The notes: generated by a model not told the origin, from the letters alone. A stretch of 7,955 bases of DNA from an uncultured Flavobacteriales bacterium (GCA_937925455.1 CALEWF010000145.1:1-7955); one strand, 5' to 3'. Shown: positions 1 to 7,226, numbered from the stretch's first letter. Program-made: numbers and translations.

Positions 1-19
1 ATGCATTATTTGCATGGTA

Positions 20-56
20 TTCATAATTCATAATTGATAATTCGTATTGATAATTG
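20..56. repeat. AT-rich short-period repeat (ATAATT units)
   Basis: ATAATT-containing units recur about every 8 bases here (CATAATTC, ATAATTG, ATAATTC, then ATAATTG after a small interruption). Similar ATTCATAATTCATAATTG strings are often seen between genes in Bacteroidota; that is recalled experience, not a search. No gene or clear regulatory role is visible. Confidence 0.5.
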
Positions 57-78
57 GTGTAGAGGGTGTGTAAATTGC

Positions 79-230
79 AAACCGCATTTTCAATGCGTTT
101 TAGGAGTTGGTCGTGTACGGTGTATGCGTTTTAGCATACAGATTGCTTTGGGCTGTCGCCCTCGCAATGGCGTGCAGTGCAACAGGGTTGCGGGTAAATC
201 CGTCCCTACGAGGCTGAGAAACATGCGGCT
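79..230. repeat. GC-richer hairpin-rich intergenic patch
   Basis: Several inverted repeats follow one another. CGCATT/AATGCG lies at 83-97 with a 3-nt loop. TGTATGC/GCATACA lies at 121-140 with a perfect 7-bp stem and 6-nt loop. ATTGC/GCAAT at 142-168 encloses a GGGC/GCCC stem, and GCAAC/GTTGC lies at 179-191. Positions 141-230 are about 59% GC, against very AT-rich flanks. The 142-168 hairpin resembles the widely scattered AGATTGC...GCAATG intergenic repeat of many bacteria (from memory). No convincing protein or tRNA is encoded. The stretch 1-337 as a whole has no gene I can support. Confidence 0.5.
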
Positions 231-281
231 CCCCCCCATAAAACAGTATAATTAAAAATTTTAATAACAATTTTGGGTTAA

Positions 282-323
282 TGCATACTTGGATTTATTA
301 AGCATAATAGCATTTTGTATGCA
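282..323. repeat. Inverted repeat downstream of the permease gene
   Basis: TGCATAC at 282-288 and GTATGCA at 317-323 form a perfect 7-bp inverted repeat with a 28-nt spacer. A smaller TTTTG/CAAAA hairpin at 313-326 overlaps the right arm. The repeat starts about 15 bases past the stop of the minus-strand permease gene, so it could help end that transcript. There is no clean T-run in the minus-strand direction, so a terminator role is weakly supported. Confidence 0.3.
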
Positions 324-337
324 AAACAATATTTTCA

Positions 338-1648
338 TCAACTAACTCTTATAGCGTCTATTGGACTGATACGTGTGATTAAATAACTGGGTAAAATCAA
401 AATTACGATGCAACTAAATAATGTCAGCATATTTATTCCGGCAATTTTTATCCAATCAATCAATACAGGTACTTCTGATAAATAGTAAGATTGCTGGTCT
501 AATTTTATTATGCCAAAATGATATTGAAAAAGGCATATACCAATTCCCAGAATATTGCCTATAATAAGCCCCTGAATTACAATATATGCAGCCTGTAACA
601 AGAAAATTTTTCTCACTTGCCAATTGTTCATGCCTAAAGCTTTTAAAATACCTATCATGTGTGTCTTCTCTAAAATAAGAATAAGTAGGGTAGAAATCAT
701 AGCCATTATAGAAACTATAATCATTAAAACGATTATAATAATACTGTTAATATCTATTGTTGGTAACCATTCAAAAATTTCCGGATAATTTTCGCGAATG
801 TTACTTACATATAAATCTATCGGTACTTTGCTATCAATTTCCCAGGTCATATCATCCAAGTTTCGGTAATCCTTTAGTGTAATTTCAAAGCCACTTATCT
901 GATTGCGATTCCACTTGTACATATCTTGAACCAACGACTGGTGTGCTAAAATTAACTGATTATCCATTTCATACATTCCGGTTTCGTAGATACCGGCTAC
1001 CCGAAGTTTCATTGCATACGGCTTACTTTCTGAAAAAATGTCTTTTGCCAGCATTTCATAATATTCATCACGTGGATAATCATCGGATATTTGATATAAT
1101 GGTTTTTTAATTCGGCTGAGGTAATAAACATACAAACTGTCATTTATCGAGAGGTTTAATTTATTTGCAATTAAACGGGAGATAATAATGTCTTTCATGG
1201 TTTTTTCACTTTCAACCGGGGTAAGAATGGTTCCCTCTTTTAGATGTTGTTGAAAAAACTTCCAATTAAAATCATTCCCCACGCCTTTGATTACTACCCC
1301 TTGTATTTCTTTTTTTGTTTTTAAAATACCGTGTTTTACAATGAACGATTGAATATGGGCTACTTCTGGCATAGATTTAATTTCATCATAGAATGCCGGT
1401 TTAGCGTCGGTGGGTTCTGTTTCGAGCGACGATGAGGCAGAAAGCTTGGTAATTTGAATATGAGATGTGATGCCGGTAAGTTTTTCGGTAATTCCTTGTT
1501 TAAATCCATGCACTATGGATACGGCTAAAATCATGATACTAAGCCCCAGAGTAATGCTGGCCACGGCAAACCGCACAATAGGTCTTGAAAATCCAGCCGG
1601 GTGGCGGGTTGTTAAAATGCGTTGGGTAATAAAAATTTCTGTTTTCAA
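338..1648 (-). CDS. LolC/LolE-type ABC transporter permease (FtsX/MacB domain)
   Basis: This is an inner-membrane permease of the lipoprotein-releasing (LolC/LolE) type. Partnered with an ABC ATPase, such proteins extract lipoproteins from the inner membrane. The 436 residues show the family layout: a short cytoplasmic start (FITQRIL), TM1 at about 24-48, a large periplasmic domain at about 50-298, then TM2 at 301-327, TM3 at 348-378 and TM4 at 401-424. The loop after TM2 (KTHMIGILKALGM, 328-340) and the C-terminal SPIDAIR are typical of FtsX-domain permeases. The start codon is TTG at 1646-1648, directly preceded in frame by TAA; the first internal Met (39) lies inside TM1, so TTG is the only start giving a complete protein. 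It is divergent from namZ. No ATPase partner is in the window. The family call is firm, but the exact substrate (lipoprotein or another ligand) is inferred. Confidence 0.87.
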   Translation of the reverse strand: MKTEIFITQRILTTRHPAGFSRPIVRFAVASITLGLSIMILAVSIVHGFKQGITEKLTGITSHIQITKLSASSSLETEPTDAKPAFYDEIKSMPEVAHIQSFIVKHGILKTKKEIQGVVIKGVGNDFNWKFFQQHLKEGTILTPVESEKTMKDIIISRLIANKLNLSINDSLYVYYLSRIKKPLYQISDDYPRDEYYEMLAKDIFSESKPYAMKLRVAGIYETGMYEMDNQLILAHQSLVQDMYKWNRNQISGFEITLKDYRNLDDMTWEIDSKVPIDLYVSNIRENYPEIFEWLPTIDINSIIIIVLMIIVSIMAMISTLLILILEKTHMIGILKALGMNNWQVRKIFLLQAAYIVIQGLIIGNILGIGICLFQYHFGIIKLDQQSYYLSEVPVLIDWIKIAGINMLTLFSCIVILILPSYLITRISPIDAIRVS

Positions 1649-1718
1649 TTACAACGTCTTTTTTTAATTAGTACGTTCAAGCCGAAAAGTAGCTACATAG
1701 CTTTTTATTTTCCAGCAT

Positions 1719-1726
1719 TATTTTTG
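1719..1726 (+). promoter_or_regulatory. Candidate -7 element for namZ
   Basis: TATTTTTG matches the Bacteroidota TAnnTTTG -7 consensus and lies 51 bases before the namZ start, inside the 129-bp divergent region. No clear TTG -33 box is seen at the expected distance. TAnnTTTG is also easy to meet by chance in AT-rich DNA. Confidence 0.3.
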
Positions 1727-1777
1727 TAACAAATTGTTTGATAAAAATTTTTAATAACACGAAGATACTATAAATCC

Positions 1778-2989
1778 ATGCAATCACATCTTAAACTTTG
1801 TATAGCTTTTGGGATACTTGTTAGCGGATTAGTTTTTGCGCAGAAAATACAGCACCCGACTTTAAAAGTGAAAGACGCTTCGCAACTTACGGTAGGGGCA
1901 CAGCGTACCGAGGCATATCTTCCTTTACTCGCCGGTAAACGGGTGGCAGTAGCCGGTAATCATACTTCCATGATTGGAAATACTCATTTGGTAGATTCAT
2001 TGCTGGCATTGAAAGTACAGGTAGTAAAAGTGTTCAGTCCCGAACATGGGTTTCGTGGCGATGCAGATGCCGGAGAACACATTACCACTAGTACCGATAA
2101 GAAAACCGGTTTGCCTATCATTTCTTTGTATGGAAAAAACAAAAAACCTACCGATGAACAATTGGCCGATGTGGACATCATTTTGTTTGATATGCAGGAT
2201 GTGGGCACGCGATTTTATACTTATATCTCTACCATGACGTATTTAATGGAAGCGGCGGCCAAACTAAATAAAAAAGTGATAGTTTTAGATCGCCCTAACC
2301 CCAATGGCCATTACATAGACGGTCCTGTGCTGGAAGAAAAATTTAAGTCGTTTGTAGGTTTGCATCGGGTACCCGTGGTACATGGTATGACTGTGGGAGA
2401 ATATGCTTGTATGATTAGCGAGGAACGATGGTTGGAAGGAGAAAAAAAATGCGATTTAACGGTTATTGAATGCAAAGACTATGACCATCTTACCTTGTAT
2501 CAACTGCCTATAAAGCCATCCCCTAATCTTGCAACCATGGCGGCAGTGTATTTATATCCTTCACTTTGTTTTTTTGAAGGAACGGTAATCAGTGTTGGCC
2601 GAGGTACAGATAAACCTTTTCAAGTGGTGGGTCATCCGTCGTTGAAAGATGCACCCTTTAAATTTACTCCACAAAGTAGAATCGGAGCCAAAAATCCAAA
2701 GTATGAAGGGCAGGTATGTTATGGCTATGATTTAACCAATTTTGGAAATGGATTTATTCGCGATTCAAGAATGATTTACTTGTACTGGCTGATAGATTTA
2801 TTCAACCGGTATGAAAAGAAATCTGAATTTTTTAACGCTTATTTTAATACGCTGGCAGGTACCGATCAATTAAAAAATGATATTATTGCAGGAAAAACAG
2901 AAGAAGAGATTCGCAAATCGTGGAAAGCTGGAATTGATGAATTTAAAACAATAAGAAAAAAATATTTATTATACCCGGATTTTGAATAA
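1778..2989 (+). CDS. namZ: Exo-beta-N-acetylmuramidase NamZ (DUF1343)
   Basis: This belongs to the DUF1343/NamZ family (glycoside hydrolase family 171). Characterised members remove terminal N-acetylmuramic acid from the non-reducing end of peptidoglycan fragments. The 403-residue length is typical. An N-terminal signal peptide (1-21, hydrophobic core 7-20, likely cleavage VFA|Q) predicts export to the periplasm; there is no lipobox. Family hallmarks are SPEHGFRG (87-94), FDMQDVGTRFYTY (137-149), DRPNPNG (171-177), KPSPNLAT (246-253) and FEGTVISVGRGTDKPFQ (266-282). The acidic residues E89 and E267 lie in the most conserved blocks; which are catalytic is not decided here. The gene is followed after 2 bp by a small membrane-protein gene, probably on the same transcript. 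The ATG at 1778 is supported because it yields the complete signal peptide. Confidence 0.9.
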   Translation: MQSHLKLCIAFGILVSGLVFAQKIQHPTLKVKDASQLTVGAQRTEAYLPLLAGKRVAVAGNHTSMIGNTHLVDSLLALKVQVVKVFSPEHGFRGDADAGEHITTSTDKKTGLPIISLYGKNKKPTDEQLADVDIILFDMQDVGTRFYTYISTMTYLMEAAAKLNKKVIVLDRPNPNGHYIDGPVLEEKFKSFVGLHRVPVVHGMTVGEYACMISEERWLEGEKKCDLTVIECKDYDHLTLYQLPIKPSPNLATMAAVYLYPSLCFFEGTVISVGRGTDKPFQVVGHPSLKDAPFKFTPQSRIGAKNPKYEGQVCYGYDLTNFGNGFIRDSRMIYLYWLIDLFNRYEKKSEFFNAYFNTLAGTDQLKNDIIAGKTEEEIRKSWKAGIDEFKTIRKKYLLYPDFE

Positions 2990-2991
2990 TT

Positions 2992-3255
2992 ATGTTTAAC
3001 ATTAATGCTTGGATGGAAGTAATCGGATGGGCTGGTTCGGCTTTGGTAGTGTTGGCCTATGCCATGCTTTCGATGAATAAATGGAAATCATCTGATGTAA
3101 TTTATCAATTGATGAACTTCATCGGAAGTACCTTTCTCATCGTATTTACACTCTATAAAAAAGCATTTCCACCAGCTACTGTAAATACCATCTGGGCAGT
3201 GATTGCTTTAGTTTCGTTAGTTCAATTAATTTTAAATCAACGAAAAAATCCTTAA
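2992..3255 (+). CDS. Small three-helix membrane protein, CBU_0592-like
   Basis: This 87-residue hydrophobic protein has three predicted membrane segments at about 8-27, 36-56 and 62-82, separated by short polar turns (NKWKSSD, YKKAFPPAT) and ending in a basic tail (NQRKNP). The pattern WxGSxLVVLAYxMLS, followed by YQLMNFIGSTFL and then NTIWAVIAL, resembles small proteins annotated as the CBU_0592 family, whose function is unknown. The ATG lies 2 bp after the namZ stop, so translation may be coupled and the two are almost certainly co-transcribed. A role linked to NamZ or muropeptide handling is possible but rests only on position. That it is a real gene is well supported by its conserved-looking pattern and tight spacing. 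Confidence 0.75.
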   Translation: MFNINAWMEVIGWAGSALVVLAYAMLSMNKWKSSDVIYQLMNFIGSTFLIVFTLYKKAFPPATVNTIWAVIALVSLVQLILNQRKNP

Positions 3256-3437
3256 CAGCGATTGCATTACTTGTTCAAACAGGCTGAATACATCCATCCC
3301 AACTTTTCGTATTTCTTTTAGTTCAATACCATATCATTTATTATTTTCATAACCTAACTTTTTCTTATTGAAGGTACAGGTTTCCGATTGTAAAAAACAT
3401 TCCATGTTAATTGGATTTTTTAAATATTTTGGGGTGA

Positions 3438-3469
3438 TTGTTTCGTTTAAAAGCTTCAAAATATCTTTG
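3438..3469 (+). promoter_or_regulatory. Candidate promoter immediately before trmN6
   Basis: TTG at 3438-3440 and TATCTTTG at 3462-3469, with a 21-nt spacer, match the Bacteroidota -33/-7 pattern (TTG, TAnnTTTG). The -7 box ends 4 bases before the trmN6 ATG, so transcription would begin at or next to the start codon and give a leaderless or near-leaderless mRNA. The 218-bp gap 3256-3473 holds no other feature I can support. Confidence 0.45.
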
Positions 3470-3473
3470 TTGA

Positions 3474-4190
3474 ATGAAAGTTTCAGCGCCGTTTATTTTT
3501 AAGCAATTTGCCATTCGGCAGCAGCATGCTGCTTTCAAGGTAGGCACTGATTCTGTATTATTGGGCAGTTGGATAAATATTCCGGATAATACAAACACCA
3601 TTGTGGATGTTGGAACAGGTACGGGTATTTTAGCTTTGATGATGGCCCAACGTTGTGCCACAGCTTTTATTCACGCTGTTGAGATAGACCCTTTATCTGC
3701 TAAAGATGCCGCATATAATTTTAAAGCATCTCCTTGGAATAGCCGTATTACCCTTCATGTAGAAGATTTTTCAACATTTCATCATAAAAACTCAATACAG
3801 GCAGACTTGGTAATTACCAATCCGCCCTATTTCAATCATTCGTTAAAAAATGATGAAAATAGAATTTCAAGGGCACGCCATGCAGATACACTTTCTTTTA
3901 AAACATTGTGGCAGGCATCCATACCTATGATGCATCCGCTAAGTGCTTTAGCATTGATATTACCCGTGTATGAGATGGAACGATTTGCAGCTTTTGGCAA
4001 ACGATATGGATGGTTCATGCATCGTAGTTGTTGGGTAAGTAGCTTTAAAGATACACAACCCATACGCATCATGGGGGAGTTTAGGCAAGGCCGACCGCAT
4101 CAGCCAGAAGTAACCGGTTTTTATTTATATCAAACGGAGGGCAAACGTTCAGAGGCTTATGAAATGCTAACTGCCGATTTTTATCTGTAA
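3474..4190 (+). CDS. trmN6: tRNA1(Val) (adenine(37)-N6)-methyltransferase
   Basis: This is a SAM-dependent methyltransferase of the TrmN6/YfiC family, which makes m6A at position 37 of tRNA1(Val) in the cytoplasm. The N-terminal FIFKQF...FKVGTDSVLLGSW (7-33) matches the start of E. coli YfiC (FTFKQF...MKVGTDGILLGAW, from memory). The SAM motif I is DVGTGTG (45-51), with an acidic AVEID (68-72) as the next strand. The catalytic N6-adenine motif is NPPY (116-119). The end, SEAYEMLTADFYL (226-238), also matches the YfiC C-terminus. At 238 residues the length is normal. The ATG at 3474 is preceded directly by an in-frame TGA (3471-3473), so no longer form exists. No Shine-Dalgarno sequence is visible. 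It is probably transcribed separately from the genes on either side. Confidence 0.88.
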   Translation: MKVSAPFIFKQFAIRQQHAAFKVGTDSVLLGSWINIPDNTNTIVDVGTGTGILALMMAQRCATAFIHAVEIDPLSAKDAAYNFKASPWNSRITLHVEDFSTFHHKNSIQADLVITNPPYFNHSLKNDENRISRARHADTLSFKTLWQASIPMMHPLSALALILPVYEMERFAAFGKRYGWFMHRSCWVSSFKDTQPIRIMGEFRQGRPHQPEVTGFYLYQTEGKRSEAYEMLTADFYL

Positions 4191-4205
4191 TGAATGGTGT
4201 TTTTT

Positions 4206-4213
4206 TACTTTTG
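4206..4213 (+). promoter_or_regulatory. Candidate -7 element for the reductase-thiolase-peptidase group
   Basis: TACTTTTG fits TAnnTTTG and lies 63 bases before the reductase start, just after trmN6 ends. A second weaker box, TACATTTA, lies at 4226-4233. Neither has a clear TTG at the right distance upstream, so the assignment is tentative. Confidence 0.25.
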
Positions 4214-4276
4214 TTAATTATTTGATACATTTACGCAGTAAGCAATTTCTATAAATTTCTCTAAAATTAAAAAATT

Positions 4277-5170
4277 ATGCCGCACTACACCGAACCAATG
4301 CTGAAAGAAGGAAGTCTCAAAGATAAAATCATTGTTGTAACAGGAGGTGGTACTGGATTAGGACGATCGATGAGTAAATATTTTTTAGAACTAGGGGCGA
4401 AGGTAGTGATTTGCAGCCGAAAAAAGGAGGTGATAGAACAGGCAGCAAAAGAACTGCAGGATGAAACCGGTGGTCAATGTATTGGATTTTCCTGCGATGT
4501 AAGAAATTATGAAGAGGTGGAAAGCGTATTAAAGCAATCGGTAGCTGAATTTGGCAGTGTGAATGGTTTGGTGAATAATGCTGCCGGAAATTTCATCAGT
4601 CCAACAGAACGCCTCAGTCACCGGGCGTTTGATAGTGTAGTAGATATTGTATTGAAGGGTTCGTACAATTGCTCGTTAGCATTTGGTAAATACTGGATTA
4701 AAAATAAAATCAAGGCCAATGTATTAAGCATAGTAACTACGTATGCCTGGGTGGGTTCGGGATATGTAGTACCATCGGCCTGTGCCAAAGCTGGGGTACT
4801 GGCCATGACGCGGTCACTGGCTGTGGAATGGGGAAAGTACGGCATTCGGTTTAATGCCATAGCACCTGGGCCTTTTCCTACCAAAGGAGCCTGGGACCGT
4901 TTATTTCCGCAAGAGTTTCTAGAAAAGTTTGATATCAACAGTAAAATTCCGCTGGGTAGGGTAGGAGAGCATCAGGAATTAGCCAATTTGGCGGCTTACC
5001 TAATGAGTGAATACTCGGCTTACATTAACGGTGATGTGATTACCATTGATGGGGGCGAATGGATGAAAAACGGCGGTGAATTTACGTGGGTGGGCGATAT
5101 GATATCACCTGAAATGTGGGATCATGTAGAAAATTTAATTAAGGGCAAAACAGGCAAATCTCAATCATAG
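4277..5170 (+). CDS. 2,4-dienoyl-CoA reductase, DECR-type SDR
   Basis: This short-chain dehydrogenase/reductase (297 residues) most resembles the mitochondrial/peroxisomal 2,4-dienoyl-CoA reductases. Those use NADPH to reduce 2,4-dienoyl-CoA during beta-oxidation of unsaturated fatty acids. The cofactor motif is TGGGTGLG (22-29). SRK (47-49) is suited to the NADPH 2'-phosphate. CDV (73-75) and NNAAGNFISPTERLS (100-114) follow. The catalytic pair is Tyr156 and Lys171, 15 residues apart instead of the usual YxxxK, with Ser167 in VVPSACAKAG; this spacing is a DECR signature. The C-terminal block INGDVITIDGGEW (250-262) is also family-like. The start is taken at 4277; Met8 is the only near alternative. 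It lies 83 bp before a thiolase gene, which supports a fatty-acid role. Many databases would label it only as an SDR oxidoreductase. Confidence 0.85.
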   Translation: MPHYTEPMLKEGSLKDKIIVVTGGGTGLGRSMSKYFLELGAKVVICSRKKEVIEQAAKELQDETGGQCIGFSCDVRNYEEVESVLKQSVAEFGSVNGLVNNAAGNFISPTERLSHRAFDSVVDIVLKGSYNCSLAFGKYWIKNKIKANVLSIVTTYAWVGSGYVVPSACAKAGVLAMTRSLAVEWGKYGIRFNAIAPGPFPTKGAWDRLFPQEFLEKFDINSKIPLGRVGEHQELANLAAYLMSEYSAYINGDVITIDGGEWMKNGGEFTWVGDMISPEMWDHVENLIKGKTGKSQS

Positions 5171-5196
5171 CATTTTGTCAATTTGCTTAATTCGTT

Positions 5197-5213
5197 AATA
5201 TTGATTCAATATT
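5197..5213. promoter_or_regulatory. 17-bp perfect palindrome between reductase and thiolase
   Basis: AATATTGATTCAATATT is a perfect palindrome (8-bp arms, one central base) lying 40 bases before the thiolase start. The size fits the operator of a dimeric repressor, such as a TetR-type fatty-acid regulator, but the AT-rich context makes a chance occurrence plausible and no regulator gene is in the window. Confidence 0.3.
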
Positions 5214-5253
5214 TTACAACTTAATATGAATAATCCAATAATTTAATTTTCTT

Positions 5254-6432
5254 ATGAAAGAAGTTTACATTGTATCAGCAGTTAGAACACCCTTAGGTTC
5301 ATTTGGTGGCTCACTGGCAAGTATTCCTGCTACTAAACTGGGAGCTATTGCTATTAAAGGAGCCTTAGAGCGCATCAAGCTTGATCCCAAAGAAGTTACA
5401 GAAGTATTTATGGGTGCAGTATTACAGGCTAATATGGGACAAGCTCCGGCTCGTCAGGCGGCTAAGTTTGCCGGATTGCCCGATTCGGTACATTGCACCA
5501 CCATCAATAAGGTTTGTGCCAGTGGTATGAAAGCTATTATGATTGGGGCGCAAAGCATTATGCTTGGAGATAACGACGTGGTGGTGGCAGGTGGAATGGA
5601 AAATATGAGTCAGGTGCCCTTTTATGTAGATAGCCTTCGTTGGGGAAATAAATATGGCAATTCCACGCTCATAGACGGCTTAGCTAAAGATGGTCTTACC
5701 GATGTGTACCATAATTATGCCATGGGCAATGCTGCTGAGTTCTGTTCAAAAGAATGTAATATTAGCCGTGAGGAGCAGGATGCGTATGCAATAGAATCAT
5801 ATAAGCGTTCTGCGGCTGCCTGGGCTGCCGGAAAATTTAATGAGGAAATTGTGCCGGTGATGATTCCGCAGCGGAAGGGAGACCCCATAGCTTTTAAAGA
5901 AGATGAAGAATATAAAAATGTAAACTTCGATAAAATTCCGCAACTAAATCCGGTATTTCAAAAAGACGGTACCGTTACTGCTGCCAATGCCTCTACCATG
6001 AACGACGGGGCAGCAGCCTTAGTGCTGATGAGCAAAGAGAAAGCGCAGGCTTTAGGCATCAAGCCGTTGGCTGTAATACGTGGGTATGCTGATGCAGAGC
6101 AAGCACCAGAATGGTTTACAACATCACCAGCTAAAGCCATACCTCGTGCAGTAGCAAAAGCCGGATTAACATTACAAGACATAGATTATTTTGAAATAAA
6201 TGAGGCATTTTCAGTAGTCGCTTTGGTAAATAATAAAGAAATGAACTTAGACCCAGCCAAAGTAAATGTGAATGGCGGAGCTGTTTCATTGGGTCATCCG
6301 CTGGGAGCATCAGGGGCTCGCATTGTAGTAACCTTGATTCACATACTTCGTCAAAACAATGCCCGATACGGCGCTGCCGGAATTTGTAATGGTGGCGGAG
6401 GAGCTTCAGCCCTGGTGATAGAGCGTATCTGA
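5254..6432 (+). CDS. Acetyl-CoA C-acetyltransferase (thiolase)
   Basis: This is a thiolase that cleaves (or forms) acetoacetyl-CoA, the last step of beta-oxidation or the first of ketone/polyhydroxyalkanoate-type synthesis. Its 392 residues match the family length. The nucleophile is Cys88 in NKVCASGMKAI (85-95). The other active-site blocks are NEAFS (316-320), GGAVSLGHPLGASGAR (341-356, His348) and CNGGGGAS (378-385, Cys378). Many stretches follow human mitochondrial ACAT1 closely from memory, for example VAGGMENMS (111-119), KDGLTDVY (145-152), GTVTAANAST (239-248) and NDGAAALVLM (250-259). Tyr183 aligns with the ACAT1 tyrosine that binds potassium (inference). This favours an acetoacetyl-CoA-specific enzyme over long-chain FadA, although annotation as acetyl-CoA C-acyltransferase (atoB or fadA) would also be reasonable. 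The peptidase gene follows 20 bp after its stop. Confidence 0.9.
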   Translation: MKEVYIVSAVRTPLGSFGGSLASIPATKLGAIAIKGALERIKLDPKEVTEVFMGAVLQANMGQAPARQAAKFAGLPDSVHCTTINKVCASGMKAIMIGAQSIMLGDNDVVVAGGMENMSQVPFYVDSLRWGNKYGNSTLIDGLAKDGLTDVYHNYAMGNAAEFCSKECNISREEQDAYAIESYKRSAAAWAAGKFNEEIVPVMIPQRKGDPIAFKEDEEYKNVNFDKIPQLNPVFQKDGTVTAANASTMNDGAAALVLMSKEKAQALGIKPLAVIRGYADAEQAPEWFTTSPAKAIPRAVAKAGLTLQDIDYFEINEAFSVVALVNNKEMNLDPAKVNVNGGAVSLGHPLGASGARIVVTLIHILRQNNARYGAAGICNGGGGASALVIERI

Positions 6433-6452
6433 TTTTTAAGAATTTACACATC

Positions 6453-7226
6453 ATGCTGCACCGAGGTATTTGTATTTACAATACAATTCCTTGCCGGGAA
6501 GAACCTTCACATAAAAGCCAACTTAGCACACAGCTTTTATTTGGCGAAACTTATCAGGTACTTGATATGCAGGGCGAATGGTTGTTGATAGCCTGTGACC
6601 ATGATGATTATCAAGCTTGGATACATACCAATCAGCATACGGAATATACAAAATCAGAGGAACATTTTTTTAGAATAGCTGATGCAGCGGTGCATTTCAT
6701 TGAACATCGGTATAAAACCTATCAACAGTTGATTCCCGTGTTTGCCGGTTCAAGATTACCCAATCATGCTGCGCATATCTGGAGAATGGGTGGGCATGAG
6801 TTTGCCTATCATCATATCGAAAAAAAAGTGCATACTTTTTCGCCGGAATATGTTCGCACCTTAAGTACTTTGTATCTTCATACCCCATATTTATGGGGAG
6901 GACGTTCACCGGCTGGTATAGATTGTTCAGGTTTTGTGCAGGTAGTTTACTCGATGATGGGCATAGCCTTGCCCCGAGATGCATGGCAGCAATGCAGTGA
7001 AGGAGAGTTGGTAAATTTTATTGATGAAGTTCAGCCCGGCGATTTGGCTTTTTTTGATAATGAAGATGGAAAAATAACCCATGTGGGAATCATGCTCGAC
7101 CGCCAAACCATCATTCATGCTTCGGGCAGTGTACGCATTGATTTCTTAGACCACGAAGGAATTTTTCATTCCGATTTGAAAAAACATACCCATCGTTTAC
7201 GGATTATTAAAAGAATGCTTTCATAG
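6453..7226 (+). CDS. C40 (NlpC/P60) peptidase with N-terminal SH3 domains
   Basis: This cysteine peptidase of the NlpC/P60 family cuts D-gamma-glutamyl-diamino-acid bonds in peptidoglycan stem peptides. The 257 residues show an N-terminal bacterial SH3-like domain (about 1-60), a probable second SH3-like segment (about 72-130) and the C-terminal catalytic domain (about 135-257). The catalytic Cys158 lies in YLWGGRSPAGIDCSGF (146-161), His210 in ITHVGIML (208-215), and the third residue is probably His222 in IIHASG (220-225). No signal peptide or membrane segment is visible, which, with the SH3-SH3-NlpC layout, resembles the cytoplasmic YkfC-type gamma-D-Glu endopeptidases that recycle imported muropeptides. 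It follows the thiolase by 20 bp and is likely on the same transcript, although it has no obvious link to fatty acids. The family is firm; the recycling role and location are inferred. Confidence 0.87.
   Translation: MLHRGICIYNTIPCREEPSHKSQLSTQLLFGETYQVLDMQGEWLLIACDHDDYQAWIHTNQHTEYTKSEEHFFRIADAAVHFIEHRYKTYQQLIPVFAGSRLPNHAAHIWRMGGHEFAYHHIEKKVHTFSPEYVRTLSTLYLHTPYLWGGRSPAGIDCSGFVQVVYSMMGIALPRDAWQQCSEGELVNFIDEVQPGDLAFFDNEDGKITHVGIMLDRQTIIHASGSVRIDFLDHEGIFHSDLKKHTHRLRIIKRMLS

Noticed and set aside
34..255. 73-codon plus-strand reading frame
   Set aside because: It runs through the AT repeat and the hairpin patch, has a cysteine- and arginine-rich composition unlike the real genes here, and shows no recognisable domain.
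251..265. AT-only palindrome, and its near-copy TTTTAATAACA at 1749-1759 flanking the permease gene
   Set aside because: The similarity is confined to A/T-rich sequence and is easily explained by composition; there is no sign of an insertion with duplicated ends.
4200..4206. T-run after trmN6 as an intrinsic terminator
   Set aside because: No GC-containing hairpin precedes the seven T.
4277..5170. FabG-type 3-oxoacyl-ACP reductase
   Set aside because: The catalytic Tyr and Lys are 15 residues apart, not in YxxxK, and the NNAAGNFISPTERLS block is DECR-like.
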